DNA from: JAHQVI01 sp050330195
GTDB lineage: Bacteria; Pseudomonadota; Alphaproteobacteria; Rhizobiales; Rhodomicrobiaceae
Length of the DNA stretch: 64,000 nt
Reading direction: 5' to 3'
Assembly (NCBI GenBank): GCA_050330195.1
Contig: JBHJOB010000035.1
Location: 41,437-105,436 of the forward strand
Position 1 is the stretch's first letter, and every line of letters starts with the position of its first letter. This document shows, piece after piece, positions 51,906 through 60,214 of the stretch. A program made the position numbers and the translations under genes. Below the pieces are notes generated by a model, which saw only the letters and a list, made by a program, of their open reading frames with translations, ran no database searches and was not told where the DNA came from.

Positions 51906-53522
51906 TTATCGGACCTCGCTCTTGCGCTCCGCCTGTTTCGTTTTTTCCACGGTCATGAGCGTGCCATAGGCGTCGGTCAGCCCCGCCCCAAATTCCGAAT
52001 CCGGCCCCTCCGAGCCAAGGTCCTGAGCGCCGCCCACCAGCGCGGCCCGCACCGCCTCGGCGCTGAGGGCTGGATTGCGCTCCATCAGCAGGGCGACAAC
52101 GCCGGTGACATGCGCCGCGGCAAAGGACGTGCCGGACAGATAGTCGAAACCCTGCCCCGTCACCGGGGCAAAGATATCGACGCCCGGCGCCGCGGCAAAG
52201 ACATAGCCGCCGCGATTGGCCTGCTCGAACAGGGCGTCCGCCTCATCCGTCGCCGTGATCGCGATGACCTTGTCATGGGCCGCCGGATAGGCCGGCGGGG
52301 CATCCGGACCTTCATTGCCGGCCGCCGCCACGAAGACCGAGCCCTTGGCGTAGGCGGCGTCGATCATCTCGATCAGCAGCGGCTCCCTTGCTCCGGCAAA
52401 GCTCATATTGAAGATACGCGCGCCGCTGGCGAAGGCTTGATCCACGGACTTTGCCAACGTCGTCGCTGTCGTGACCGGCGGTTCGCCGAGACGTTCGGAC
52501 GCGAAGGCGCGCACGGCGATGATCTTGGCGGACGGCGCGACGCCGGTCATGTCGCCGCTTGCCGCGATGATGCCGGTAATGGCCGTGCCATGCATGTCGG
52601 GCCCATTCACGCCGCCCTCGACCGTGTCGATGACGATCAGATTGGCGTCCTTGAGCGCGTCATGGGTTGTATCCACGCCGGAGTCGATAACGGCAATCGA
52701 CATGCCCTGCCCGCTCGCTATCTCCTGAGCGTCGGGCACGCGCATCCTGGGAAGCGCGTATTGCAGGCTGAACCCTGCCGCGCCCGCCTCCCCCTGCAGC
52801 CAGTAATAGCTGTTCGGGACCGAGAAACCGACGCCGGGCACATTGGCCATCGAGGCCGCGACCGTCGCCACCGGGCGATCGTCCGGAATGCCGAAGCGAT
52901 AGACGCGGCTGGTCTCCAGAAGCGCAAGATTGAGCGTTTCCAGCAGAACGAGATTGAAATTCTGGGCGAGTTGCGCCGCGACATTGTCCGGTTCGGCCCC
53001 GCGAACGACAACGACCACTTCGCCGGCCTTGAACGCCGGACGTTGGTCAAGCACGCTTGCACGCTTCAGCGGCGATGGCGGCAGGCCCGACGGTGTCGGC
53101 GGGGGCGGAATGCGGTTCGGCGGTTCGACCGGGATCGGCGGGATGATGGTCACGCGCCGGGGCGGCGGGGCGCTGGGCGTTTCCCGGACCACCTTGGGGC
53201 GGGGGCGTTTGCGCCGCGCCGGCTTCTCCTCGTCATGATCCTCGACTTCGCGAGGCCGGCGCCGTCTGGGCCGCTCGCGCTCTTCCTCATAGTCCCGCAA
53301 TCCGCCGATGATGCCCGGAGCCAGACGCAGGATAAGCTGACCGGCGTTGCCACCGCCACCGCCGCCGCCGCGATGCGGTTTTGGACGCGGTCTGTCGCCG
53401 CCGTCATTATCGTATGCGGGACTGCGTTGCGCCTGCGCCGGCGTTGACGCGAAACATGCAAATGACGCGAACAGGACAGCGACGAGAAGCCGGCCGTTCG
53501 GGAACAAGCGAATATGGGTCAT
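51906..53522 (-). CDS. Secreted subtilisin-like serine protease (S8 family)
   Basis: Encodes 538 residues. A signal peptide (LLVAVLFASFACFASTPAQA) is followed by a glycine stretch, an arginine/proline-rich linker (about 45-150) and a prodomain-like segment (GEVVVVVRGAEPDNVAAQL). The catalytic domain has Asp in AVIDSGVD, His in DMHGTAITG and Ser in SGTSFAAAHVTG. It probably acts in the periplasm or outside the cell. It is 62 bases downstream of the anti-sigma gene on the same strand, forming a sigma / anti-sigma / protease operon. Confidence 0.93.
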   Translation of the reverse strand: MTHIRLFPNGRLLVAVLFASFACFASTPAQAQRSPAYDNDGGDRPRPKPHRGGGGGGGNAGQLILRLAPGIIGGLRDYEEERERPRRRRPREVEDHDEEKPARRKRPRPKVVRETPSAPPPRRVTIIPPIPVEPPNRIPPPPTPSGLPPSPLKRASVLDQRPAFKAGEVVVVVRGAEPDNVAAQLAQNFNLVLLETLNLALLETSRVYRFGIPDDRPVATVAASMANVPGVGFSVPNSYYWLQGEAGAAGFSLQYALPRMRVPDAQEIASGQGMSIAVIDSGVDTTHDALKDANLIVIDTVEGGVNGPDMHGTAITGIIAASGDMTGVAPSAKIIAVRAFASERLGEPPVTTATTLAKSVDQAFASGARIFNMSFAGAREPLLIEMIDAAYAKGSVFVAAAGNEGPDAPPAYPAAHDKVIAITATDEADALFEQANRGGYVFAAAPGVDIFAPVTGQGFDYLSGTSFAAAHVTGVVALLMERNPALSAEAVRAALVGGAQDLGSEGPDSEFGAGLTDAYGTLMTVEKTKQAERKSEVR

Positions 53523-53584
53523 GACACCCTCCCGGGAATAGGCCGGCTTCACACTCGCGCCGCGAGGGCCAGCCCGATTACACC

Positions 53585-54259
53585 CTACCGCGTTGGCGCG
53601 ACAAACGCCACAATCTCGGTCTTTTCCCTCAGCGCGTTCAGGATCGCATCGCGCTCGCCCTCGGGAAGAGCCGTCTCCGCGACGCGCAGCCTGAACACGC
53701 CGCCGGGCTTGGGACCATCAACGATCGTCGCCTCCACTGTATCGAGAAGGCTTGCGACGTCGTCGATATTTGCGCCTTCGTTGAAACGAATGAGGATGAA
53801 GGTTCCCTGAGCAGGATCGCCAGTCTCGCCGGAGGCTACGCTGTAGCCGTCGCCCGCACCGTCATTGGCGATGAAGGACGTCAGCGCCGCCGCCTGCACC
53901 AGAATGACGACGATCGCGGCCGCTGCGGCCATGGCCCAGCCGGTCGACAATCCCGCCGGGATCGCGCTGGAGAGCAATTGCCTCAGGCTGAAGCCACTCC
54001 GCTCCTGCCCCGCCGCCTCGGCAGCGATCTGCTGCATCAGCTTCTCGCGCGCGGCGTTGCCGGGCATCCCGGCGGCCTCGTTGGCGACGATGGTTTCGGT
54101 TACCTCTTCCTGGATCAGCGCAAGCTGGGAGCGAAGGTCAGGGTCGGCGGCAAGCTGACGTTCGACGCGCTCCATTTCCTCGGGCGCAAGCGCTCCCTTT
54201 TCATACCACGGCAACAGCAATTCGATTTCCTCGCGCTGGACCTGGCTTTTCTCGATCAT
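53585..54259 (-). CDS. Membrane anti-sigma factor with subtilase-prodomain-like C-terminus
   Basis: Encodes about 224 residues. The cytoplasmic N-terminal part (1-90, LLPWYEKGALAPEEMERVER) resembles the anti-sigma domain of ECF partners, without the zinc-binding HxxxCxxC. One membrane helix follows (WAMAAAAAIVVILVQAAALT, about 110-130). The periplasmic domain (GTFILIRFNEGANIDDVASL, then IVDGPKPGGVFRLRV) looks like the small alpha/beta prodomain/inhibitor fold of subtilases. The ATG at 54259 overlaps the sigma stop codon (ATGA). It should hold the sigma factor at the membrane until a signal, perhaps proteolytic, releases it. Confidence 0.8.
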   Translation of the reverse strand: MIEKSQVQREEIELLLPWYEKGALAPEEMERVERQLAADPDLRSQLALIQEEVTETIVANEAAGMPGNAAREKLMQQIAAEAAGQERSGFSLRQLLSSAIPAGLSTGWAMAAAAAIVVILVQAAALTSFIANDGAGDGYSVASGETGDPAQGTFILIRFNEGANIDDVASLLDTVEATIVDGPKPGGVFRLRVAETALPEGERDAILNALREKTEIVAFVAPTR

Positions 54260-54816
54260 GGCCATCCCCGGTCGACACCGGCCTCTCTCATGAGTTCAGC
54301 AAGTTTCTTGCGCGCATAAAACATCCGCGTCTTGACCGTATTCTCCGGGATTTCAAGGATCTCGGCAGCCTCTGACACGGATTTGTCGTGGTAATAGACA
54401 AGGTCGATGATTTCACGATGATCGGGCGACAGTTGTTCCATGCACGACCGCATGGCTTCCGCCTTGCTCCGCTTCTGGGAAGCGACCTCCGGCGTATCGT
54501 CATGGTCGGCGATCTGAACCGCGACAGCGTCGTCGAGCTGATCCTCGCTCCGCTTGCGTATCAGACTGACCGCCTTGTTGTGGGCGATCGACATCAGCCA
54601 TGTCGAGACGGCGGATCGCCCCTCGAAAGTGTTGGCCTTGCGCCAGGTTTCCAGAAAGACCTCGTTCATCAGCTCTTCCGCGATAGCTTCATTGCGCACC
54701 AGCCTCACCAGATAGCGGTAGAGGCGGACATTATGGCGCGCGTAAAGAGCACTCATGGCGGTTTGATCGCGGCGGGCAATCCGCCTGATCAACTCCTTGT
54801 CTTCGGAGCCCGTCAT
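54256..54816 (-). CDS. ECF-type RNA polymerase sigma factor
   Basis: Encodes 186 residues of an extracytoplasmic-function sigma factor. Region 2 is seen in YRYLVRLVRNEAIAEELMNE, with VSTWLMSIAHNKAVSLIRKR at its end. Region 4 is the helix-turn-helix SVSEAAEILEIPENTVKTRM. The linker and regions 1 and 3 are absent as in all ECF factors. It is the first gene of a three-gene operon with an anti-sigma factor and a subtilase. The target promoter is probably its own, upstream at 54817 and beyond; I could not define a consensus. Confidence 0.94.
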   Translation of the reverse strand: MTGSEDKELIRRIARRDQTAMSALYARHNVRLYRYLVRLVRNEAIAEELMNEVFLETWRKANTFEGRSAVSTWLMSIAHNKAVSLIRKRSEDQLDDAVAVQIADHDDTPEVASQKRSKAEAMRSCMEQLSPDHREIIDLVYYHDKSVSEAAEILEIPENTVKTRMFYARKKLAELMREAGVDRGWP

Positions 54817-55254
54817 TTCAGCGCCACTTCCTGCGGCGCGCCATTTGTAACCATTTGTCGCCTCGGCTGGTGAATAGGTTCATTGCAATTGCCTGGCTCA
54901 AAGCTGTGGTCGGGCAATGCGTTCTAAACATGGGAAAATGAATGCGAACCAGGATTTCGTGAGGAAAGCTCAAGAGATACGCAAACCGGGTGTGATCAGC
55001 AAGCAACAATACCGCGAAATGCGTTAACAATTCACATCGTTTTCGGGCAGGAATTACCACCCTAAGGTTGTTTACGCAATTATGCTTACGCAACTATTCG
55101 GTATAAATCGGCTTATGACCATATAACCATAGGTTGTAAGTAATTATACATAACCTATTTCAGAGATTAATATAAGCGAGATCCCGCTTGCCGTTATGAA
55201 ATCTGTTTGTCAATTTGCATAGTTAGTATTCGTTGCTTACGGGGTCATTGTATC
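54817..55254. promoter_or_regulatory. A+T-rich divergent spacer of sigma operon and membrane protein
   Basis: A 438-base region that becomes strongly A+T-rich towards its right end. It must hold the promoters of the sigma operon (leftward) and the low-complexity protein (rightward). No consensus could be assigned with confidence, and no RNA gene was found. Confidence 0.4.
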
Positions 55255-57009
55255 ATGAGTACTCCCGCCAACATAGCTGTGCCTGCCAAACAAAGCGGCT
55301 CGGGATCACCACTTTACCGCATGGAACGCGTCATTGCGTCCCTTACGGTGGCGTGGGTGATGATATTGACGACCTACATGATCTTTCAAAATCACGAGCT
55401 TTCGCCCTCAAGCATCTATTTTCTGAAAATCATTCTATCGCTTTCGGGCGGCGTAATGCTTGCCACATTACCCGGCTTTTTCGACATCAACTACACAATT
55501 GGCGGTTTTTCTGTCCGTGCGGCCGGTGGCGCGGCGGCATTTGTCTTCATATACACGCAATCGCCCAACCTGCCCGCATTGAAGGCCGAAGAAAGACAGG
55601 CGCCGCCGTCGATACAGCAGGAAAGGCGCGATTCCGGCAAGACGGACCAACTGTCCTATAATGGCGGGGTGCCTCTCTTTATCGCGGCGAATATCACGCC
55701 GGGCAATTTCGCCACTGCCGAAGCCCCTGCCATACATAATGAAACGACGATCTTCGCAAATGCGGCGCCGGGCCTTCCGGGTGCGCAAAGGATCAGCATA
55801 GGCCAGGCCGTCGTTGCCGATCTTGCCGCGCTCGCGTCAACGGTCGCCTCCTACATCCGTAGCGCGGCGAGCCATATCAAATGGCTGCTCGATCAGGCTG
55901 CCACTGCATTGCGCAGCACGGTCGACCGCGTATTCAGCACGCTCGGCAATCTGCTTGGTCTCGGCGCTGCGTCCGATGAAGGCGCGCCCCGACTGATCAG
56001 CGTGGTCACGGAAGACCTGCTCGACCCGCTCGACGATCTGATGACTTCGCTCTCCGGCCCGGTAACGGGAACGATCGGCGGCATCCTTGTCAGCGTGAAC
56101 GAATTGGGATCGTCGCTGATCGGCGGGCTCACCCACACCGTGGACGGCCTTGTGGGCGTCACCGATCGCACCGTCGGCAATCTCCTCACCGGCGTTCAGT
56201 ACACGACCGATACGCTGCTCGGCGCCACAGAGGGGCTCGTCGGCGGCGTGACCGGTCTACTGAACAACACGACAGGCGGACTGACATCCGGCCTCACCGC
56301 GCCTGTTGAAAATCTGGCAGGCGGCATCACGGGGCAAGTCAGGGACCTGTCCAACACCGCGATCCCGGCAGTTGCAAGCACGACGAGCGGCGTCCTGACG
56401 TCCGTCAACGCCGGCGTGGCGAAAGTGACCGAGAGCCTGAATGCGGTGACGCCGGGCATCATCTCGAAGCTTAATCCGGAACTTGTGGACATTCCGAATG
56501 CGGACGGAAACGCATTGCTCGCCGGGGCAATCGGAAATCTGGATGAACTGCCCGGATCGCTGACACATGCGCTGGGGGGCGCAACAGGGGTTCTGGGCCA
56601 GGAATTTGGCGAGCGCGAAAGCCGATTTGGTGCGGCGAACGCAAATACGGTGGGCGGCCTGCTGGGCGGGCTGTCGCGGCTGGGTCCGGATGGCGGCGCT
56701 GAATGCATCAGCGGTTGCGACGGCCATGGCCGGGGGCTGGTCGGCGGGCTCGTGGCGCCAACTCTTCGCGGCGGGCTCGGCGGCAATGGCGGGGGCGGGT
56801 TTCTTGTCGGCCTGACCAGCGGTGGCGGCGCGAATTTGGGGGCGTCTGGCGGTCCCGCGGGGGGGCTGGTCGGCGGTCTCGTGGGAGGCGCATCGGCTGG
56901 CGGAGACCAGACCGGCGGTCCTCAGCAGAATGGCGGTTTGATCTCCTCAACCGTCCGTACGACCGGATCGATCGTTGGCGGCACCTTGAAATCGCTCAAG
57001 CGCAAATAG
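55255..57009 (+). CDS. Low-complexity Gly/Leu/Thr-rich membrane protein, unknown
   Basis: Encodes 584 residues. Two to three N-terminal helices lie at about 25-100 (ERVIASLTVAWVMILTTYMI, then a pair around IYFLKIILSLSGGVMLATLP). From about 185 to 440 the sequence is a degenerate repeat with a period of around 11 residues (VGGVTGLLNNTTGGLTSGLT), probably a long amphipathic structure. The C-terminal 130 residues are extremely glycine-rich with one CISGC pair. No family recognised; the design recalls bacterial surface or matrix proteins. Divergent from the sigma/anti-sigma/subtilase operon. The ATG at 55255 is chosen over one at 55207. Confidence 0.78.
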   Translation: MSTPANIAVPAKQSGSGSPLYRMERVIASLTVAWVMILTTYMIFQNHELSPSSIYFLKIILSLSGGVMLATLPGFFDINYTIGGFSVRAAGGAAAFVFIYTQSPNLPALKAEERQAPPSIQQERRDSGKTDQLSYNGGVPLFIAANITPGNFATAEAPAIHNETTIFANAAPGLPGAQRISIGQAVVADLAALASTVASYIRSAASHIKWLLDQAATALRSTVDRVFSTLGNLLGLGAASDEGAPRLISVVTEDLLDPLDDLMTSLSGPVTGTIGGILVSVNELGSSLIGGLTHTVDGLVGVTDRTVGNLLTGVQYTTDTLLGATEGLVGGVTGLLNNTTGGLTSGLTAPVENLAGGITGQVRDLSNTAIPAVASTTSGVLTSVNAGVAKVTESLNAVTPGIISKLNPELVDIPNADGNALLAGAIGNLDELPGSLTHALGGATGVLGQEFGERESRFGAANANTVGGLLGGLSRLGPDGGAECISGCDGHGRGLVGGLVAPTLRGGLGGNGGGGFLVGLTSGGGANLGASGGPAGGLVGGLVGGASAGGDQTGGPQQNGGLISSTVRTTGSIVGGTLKSLKRK

Positions 57010-57048
57010 CGATCGCTCCATGTATTCATTGATATAATGGTGACTGAC

Positions 57049-57405
57049 ATGCGTAGAAAACTATTCCAGCTTTTCATTCCCCTGCTGGCCTTGCTGCCGG
57101 CAACCGTGCAAGCCGAACCTTCGTCCAGGCTCCTTCTTTCGCTGGACGCGTGCGGCCTGCAAACCGCATCGCCCGCGCCCGCCTCCTGCGAGCGGCCAGC
57201 GCCGGACGGATGGCTCCATCTCGTTCGCGACACGCGCGCGGCGGCGAGCGGCGGTGGCGGAGGGGGGCGCACCAACGGATGCTGGAGCTCCTGTTTCAAC
57301 GACTATACTCTCTGCATGGATCAGGGCCCCAAGAATGTCTGCGTATCGCGCATGAAGACCTGTCTGGCCATATGCGACCATCTGACCAATCGTCCGGACA
57401 TGTAG
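57049..57405 (+). CDS. Small secreted protein with symmetric cysteine pattern
   Basis: Encodes 118 residues. The signal peptide LFQLFIPLLALLPATVQA is followed by a linker with two cysteines and a glycine run (GGGGGG). The C-terminus has six cysteines in the symmetric spacing C-x3-C-x6-C-x8-C-x6-C-x3-C (starting GCWSSCFNDYTLC), which would fold as a disulphide-linked helical hairpin. No known family recognised. It lies 39 bases after the low-complexity membrane protein and is probably co-transcribed. A family B repeat follows. Confidence 0.72.
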   Translation: MRRKLFQLFIPLLALLPATVQAEPSSRLLLSLDACGLQTASPAPASCERPAPDGWLHLVRDTRAAASGGGGGGRTNGCWSSCFNDYTLCMDQGPKNVCVSRMKTCLAICDHLTNRPDM

Positions 57406-57412
57406 CTGCGTC

Positions 57413-57550
57413 AGGGCGAGATCCGATAAAATGGATATCATTTTCGGAAAAATAGAGCCTAACCAAGCAGATGCAGATCAGGTCAGACAGGAGTCCTGAT
57501 CTGGCGTGGATCATGATCGTGCTCGACATTTGATCACGATCCACGCGCGC
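57413..57550 (+). repeat. Family B repeat, copy 4, with adjacent palindrome
   Basis: Reads gcgagatccgataaaatgga, tatcattttcggaaaaatag and aagcagatgcagatcag. To the right (about 57503-57546) the sequences GCGTGGATC and GATCCACGC form the arms of a further imperfect palindrome, possibly part of the same element. Confidence 0.7.
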
Positions 57551-57946
57551 CCGTCAGGCGGGTTGAGCATGGCGGTGGTTGGAAAGGGGACGGCAATAAA
57601 CCAGCCGCCTTGCCCCCGATGAATGACGGCCGACAAGCAGGCAATCGTGGCTCAGCAGAAAATTTTCATTGCCAAAAGGAAAATGAATCAGGAAAGTATT
57701 CCGCAAATCGAAATTCGTCATTATTCACTTCTTGCCACAATCAAAATTACTTCTGCTGTAAGTCCATAATTCCGGTCAAATAAGGCAATCCGTACCGCAC
57801 TGCGGTACTCCATGTGGCGGCGTCGCCACAAAGTCGAACATGATTCGCCCGATTGCACGCGCATTAGTCAAATTCGCTTCGTGGACTGTCATCAACGTTT
57901 TACAAATGATCAGACTTTAGGTTCTAGGGAGAGGAGAAGATTATCC
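57551..57946. other. Porin upstream region
   Basis: About 400 bases with no gene. The right part becomes A+T-rich and carries the two palindromes at 57792-57829. The porin promoter probably lies within it; no other signal was recognised. Confidence 0.45.
57792..57829. promoter_or_regulatory. Two adjacent palindromes in the porin leader
   Basis: GTACCGCA-C-TGCGGTAC (57792-57808) is a perfect 8-1-8 palindrome, and GTGGCG-GCGT-CGCCAC (57814-57829) a perfect 6-bp stem with a 4-base loop. Both lie 118-155 bases upstream of the porin start. They could be an operator next to an mRNA hairpin, or two hairpins in the leader RNA. Confidence 0.55.
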
Positions 57947-59401
57947 ATGTTTCGGGGGATGGAAAGTAAGTCCGCTGTTGCGGGCTTGGCGATACTTGCC
58001 GCCTGCGCTATCGGGGGACCGGCAAGCGCGGCGGATCTGGGCGGCGACTGCTGCGCGGATCTGGAAGAGCGCGTCGCCGAACTTGAAGCGACGACCGCCC
58101 GCAAGGGGAACCGGGTGGTTTCGCTGTCGATCAGCGGTGTCGTCCATGAATCGCTGCTGTTCTGGGATGACGGCGGCGAGTCTGACGCATATATCGTCAC
58201 GAATGCGGGTTATCAGTCGCGCCTGAAGTTCAACGGCGAAGCGCAGATCAACCCCAATCTCAAAGCCGGCTATGAGATCGAGCTTGGCCTGTGGAACTCG
58301 CCGTCGCTGACAGTCGATCAAACGAGTAGCGAGAATGTCAGTTCTTCATCGCTGACACAGCAGGGCTCGGTCATTATCCGGCAGAACAAGCTCTATATTC
58401 AAAGCAATACGCTTGGACGTTTGACCATTGGCCGGCAGAGCGTCGCCGCGGACAACATCTCCTCGATCAACGTTTCCGGCGCCGTGCACATCGCGAACGC
58501 GCCGCATCAGGTCTATATGGGCACGTTCAAGGCGCGCCAGACTGATGGCGATCTATCGCCTTTGCGATTTAACGCAATGATGGGTGGCGATGGCAGCAAT
58601 CTTCCGGGCGACACGGACCGTCTAGAATCGATTCGCTATGACGCCCAGTTCGGAGGCTTCACTGCATCGGCGTCATGGGGAGAGGATGACTACTGGGACG
58701 TGGCGCTGCGCTGGCAGGGACTGCTGTTTGGCCGAATGAAAGCGGCTGGCGGCGTAGCCTACAGTGTTTGGAATGAAACCTGGCAAGACAACCTCAGCAT
58801 CTCTAGCACGACAGGCAAGAACGGCTGCTTGCCCGGCGTTACCCCAACCGGTGATCCTGGGGAAGCCGATTGTGAGCAAATCGGCCTTTCCGGTTCAATC
58901 ATGGACGTGCCGACAGGCCTGTATGTTTACGGTGCTTACGGCATTAACTGGGATAATAATGTCAACCAGTACAGCTCGATCAAATTAAGTCCTGCCGTTC
59001 CTGATGGATTTGGATTTGAATTTGCTGGTCCTAACCCTGACGACGAAGATTCATTCTGGTATATACAGGCTGGTATCGAAAAGAACTGGACGGGTTACGG
59101 CGCAACGACGATCTTTGGTGAATACGGAAACTACGACACCGGGTTCAACGTTTCCTTTACTGGGAGTGCCACAGACCCGGCCTTTACAACTTTTGACAGC
59201 GCCAACGTGAAAATGTGGGGCTTTGGGATAAATCAGAACTTTGCGTCAGCAGCTCTCGATATCTACGCCAAGTTTAGTCATTATGATGCAAGTGCGGAAA
59301 ATGTCCGAACCTTTTCCGAGGCGACACCAACAGGTGCAGCAAATAGTGGCGACTTCGAAGACTTCTACACGATCTACACGGGTGCTCGCATCCAGTTCTG
59401 A
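57947..59401 (+). CDS. Outer-membrane porin
   Basis: Encodes 484 residues. A signal peptide ends at PASAADLG; a short coiled-coil trimerisation segment with cysteines (CCADLEERVAELEATTARK) follows, then a beta-barrel rich in alternating aromatic and polar strands. The C-terminus ends YTGARIQF, with the terminal phenylalanine needed for BamA recognition. The layout fits rhizobial-type general porins. The ATG at 57947 has a strong gagaggag site. Followed by a clear intrinsic terminator. Its mRNA leader carries two hairpins. Confidence 0.9.
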   Translation: MFRGMESKSAVAGLAILAACAIGGPASAADLGGDCCADLEERVAELEATTARKGNRVVSLSISGVVHESLLFWDDGGESDAYIVTNAGYQSRLKFNGEAQINPNLKAGYEIELGLWNSPSLTVDQTSSENVSSSSLTQQGSVIIRQNKLYIQSNTLGRLTIGRQSVAADNISSINVSGAVHIANAPHQVYMGTFKARQTDGDLSPLRFNAMMGGDGSNLPGDTDRLESIRYDAQFGGFTASASWGEDDYWDVALRWQGLLFGRMKAAGGVAYSVWNETWQDNLSISSTTGKNGCLPGVTPTGDPGEADCEQIGLSGSIMDVPTGLYVYGAYGINWDNNVNQYSSIKLSPAVPDGFGFEFAGPNPDDEDSFWYIQAGIEKNWTGYGATTIFGEYGNYDTGFNVSFTGSATDPAFTTFDSANVKMWGFGINQNFASAALDIYAKFSHYDASAENVRTFSEATPTGAANSGDFEDFYTIYTGARIQF

Positions 59402-59427
59402 TGTTCTGTAAAAGTCTAATTGTATTT

Positions 59428-59460
59428 GAGGCCGCTTCGATTGGAGCGGCCTCATCTTTT
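59428..59460 (+). terminator. Rho-independent terminator of the porin gene
   Basis: GAGGCCGCT and AGCGGCCTC form a perfect 9-bp stem with an 8-base loop, followed by ATCTTTT. It lies 26 bases after the porin stop codon. Confidence 0.9.
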
Positions 59461-59480
59461 GATCCGTATGCCGCTGGCCT

Positions 59481-59765
59481 TTACTGCGTCGGCAATATCT
59501 CGAAGGAAACGATCCCTGCCGGAGGCTCGTCCCGACTCGCCTCGACCTCCTCCACCTCCGCAGAACGCGGCCCATCGCGCGACAGGGCGACCATCGCCTC
59601 CACATCCTCCGCCGCGCCGCAAAACACCGCCTCCACCGAACCGTCGCGCCGGTTCCTGACCCAGCCGGTCAAGCCGAGCCGACGCGCATGGTTCGCGATC
59701 CAAGCCCGGAAACCGACGCCCTGAACCCGCCCGCGAATTCTCACGCGCACATTTTCCGCTTCCAT
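59481..59765 (-). CDS. Acylphosphatase
   Basis: Encodes 94 residues, the normal length. The phosphate-binding VQGVGFRAWI with its arginine, and the catalytic asparagine in GWVRNRRDGSVEAVF, are intact. The enzyme hydrolyses acyl phosphates such as carbamoyl phosphate and 1,3-bisphosphoglycerate; its physiological role in bacteria is not settled. The ATG at 59765 starts the conserved region, with 21 codons of open frame upstream. Convergent with the porin gene. Confidence 0.93.
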   Translation of the reverse strand: MEAENVRVRIRGRVQGVGFRAWIANHARRLGLTGWVRNRRDGSVEAVFCGAAEDVEAMVALSRDGPRSAEVEEVEASRDEPPAGIVSFEILPTQ

Positions 59766-59950
59766 CAACGCTCCCGTTTCAGTCCATTTTGACCGGCTGG
59801 ACGTAAATTCATCGGCTTTTTGTTTCAACCGCAGCGTCGTCGTTGACTATATCCTATCGACAGCTTATTTTTATTTAAGCTTTGCAAGCCAATAACAATT
59901 CATTTTCTCATTCTGTTGTCACTTTTATCAATAAGCGAGAGACGGATGCT

Positions 59951-60214
59951 ATGTCCAAGAACAGTATGCCCGGTGTGGACAGCCAATCCGAACGGGAGAT
60001 ATTCGGCCAGAATTTCCGCCACGCGCGCATCAAGACCGGCCTCAGTCAACGCGATGTCCACCGCCTCACGGGGGTCGCCCAATCCCATATATCCGAAATC
60101 GAAACCGGCACCTCGAACATCTCGATCGACACGATGGTGAAACTCGCAACTGTCGTCAAACATCCCTTGTGGCGGCTGTTCCGGCCCCTCCCCACGACGC
60201 AAAAGCCGAAATGA
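59951..60214 (+). CDS. XRE-family helix-turn-helix regulator
   Basis: Encodes 87 residues: a single Cro/CI-type HTH domain, IFGQNFRHARIKTGLSQRDV then GVAQSHISEIETGTSNISID. No sensor domain or peptidase is attached. Upstream ATGs in the same frame are not preceded by a better ribosome site. Its stop codon overlaps the start of the next gene (ATGA), so the two are translationally coupled. The A+T-rich stretch before it (59829-59950) probably contains the promoter. Confidence 0.85.
   Translation: MSKNSMPGVDSQSEREIFGQNFRHARIKTGLSQRDVHRLTGVAQSHISEIETGTSNISIDTMVKLATVVKHPLWRLFRPLPTTQKPK

Noticed and set aside
51771..53447. 558-codon plus-strand frame opposite the subtilase
   Set aside because: Antisense shadow of a clearly functional protease gene.
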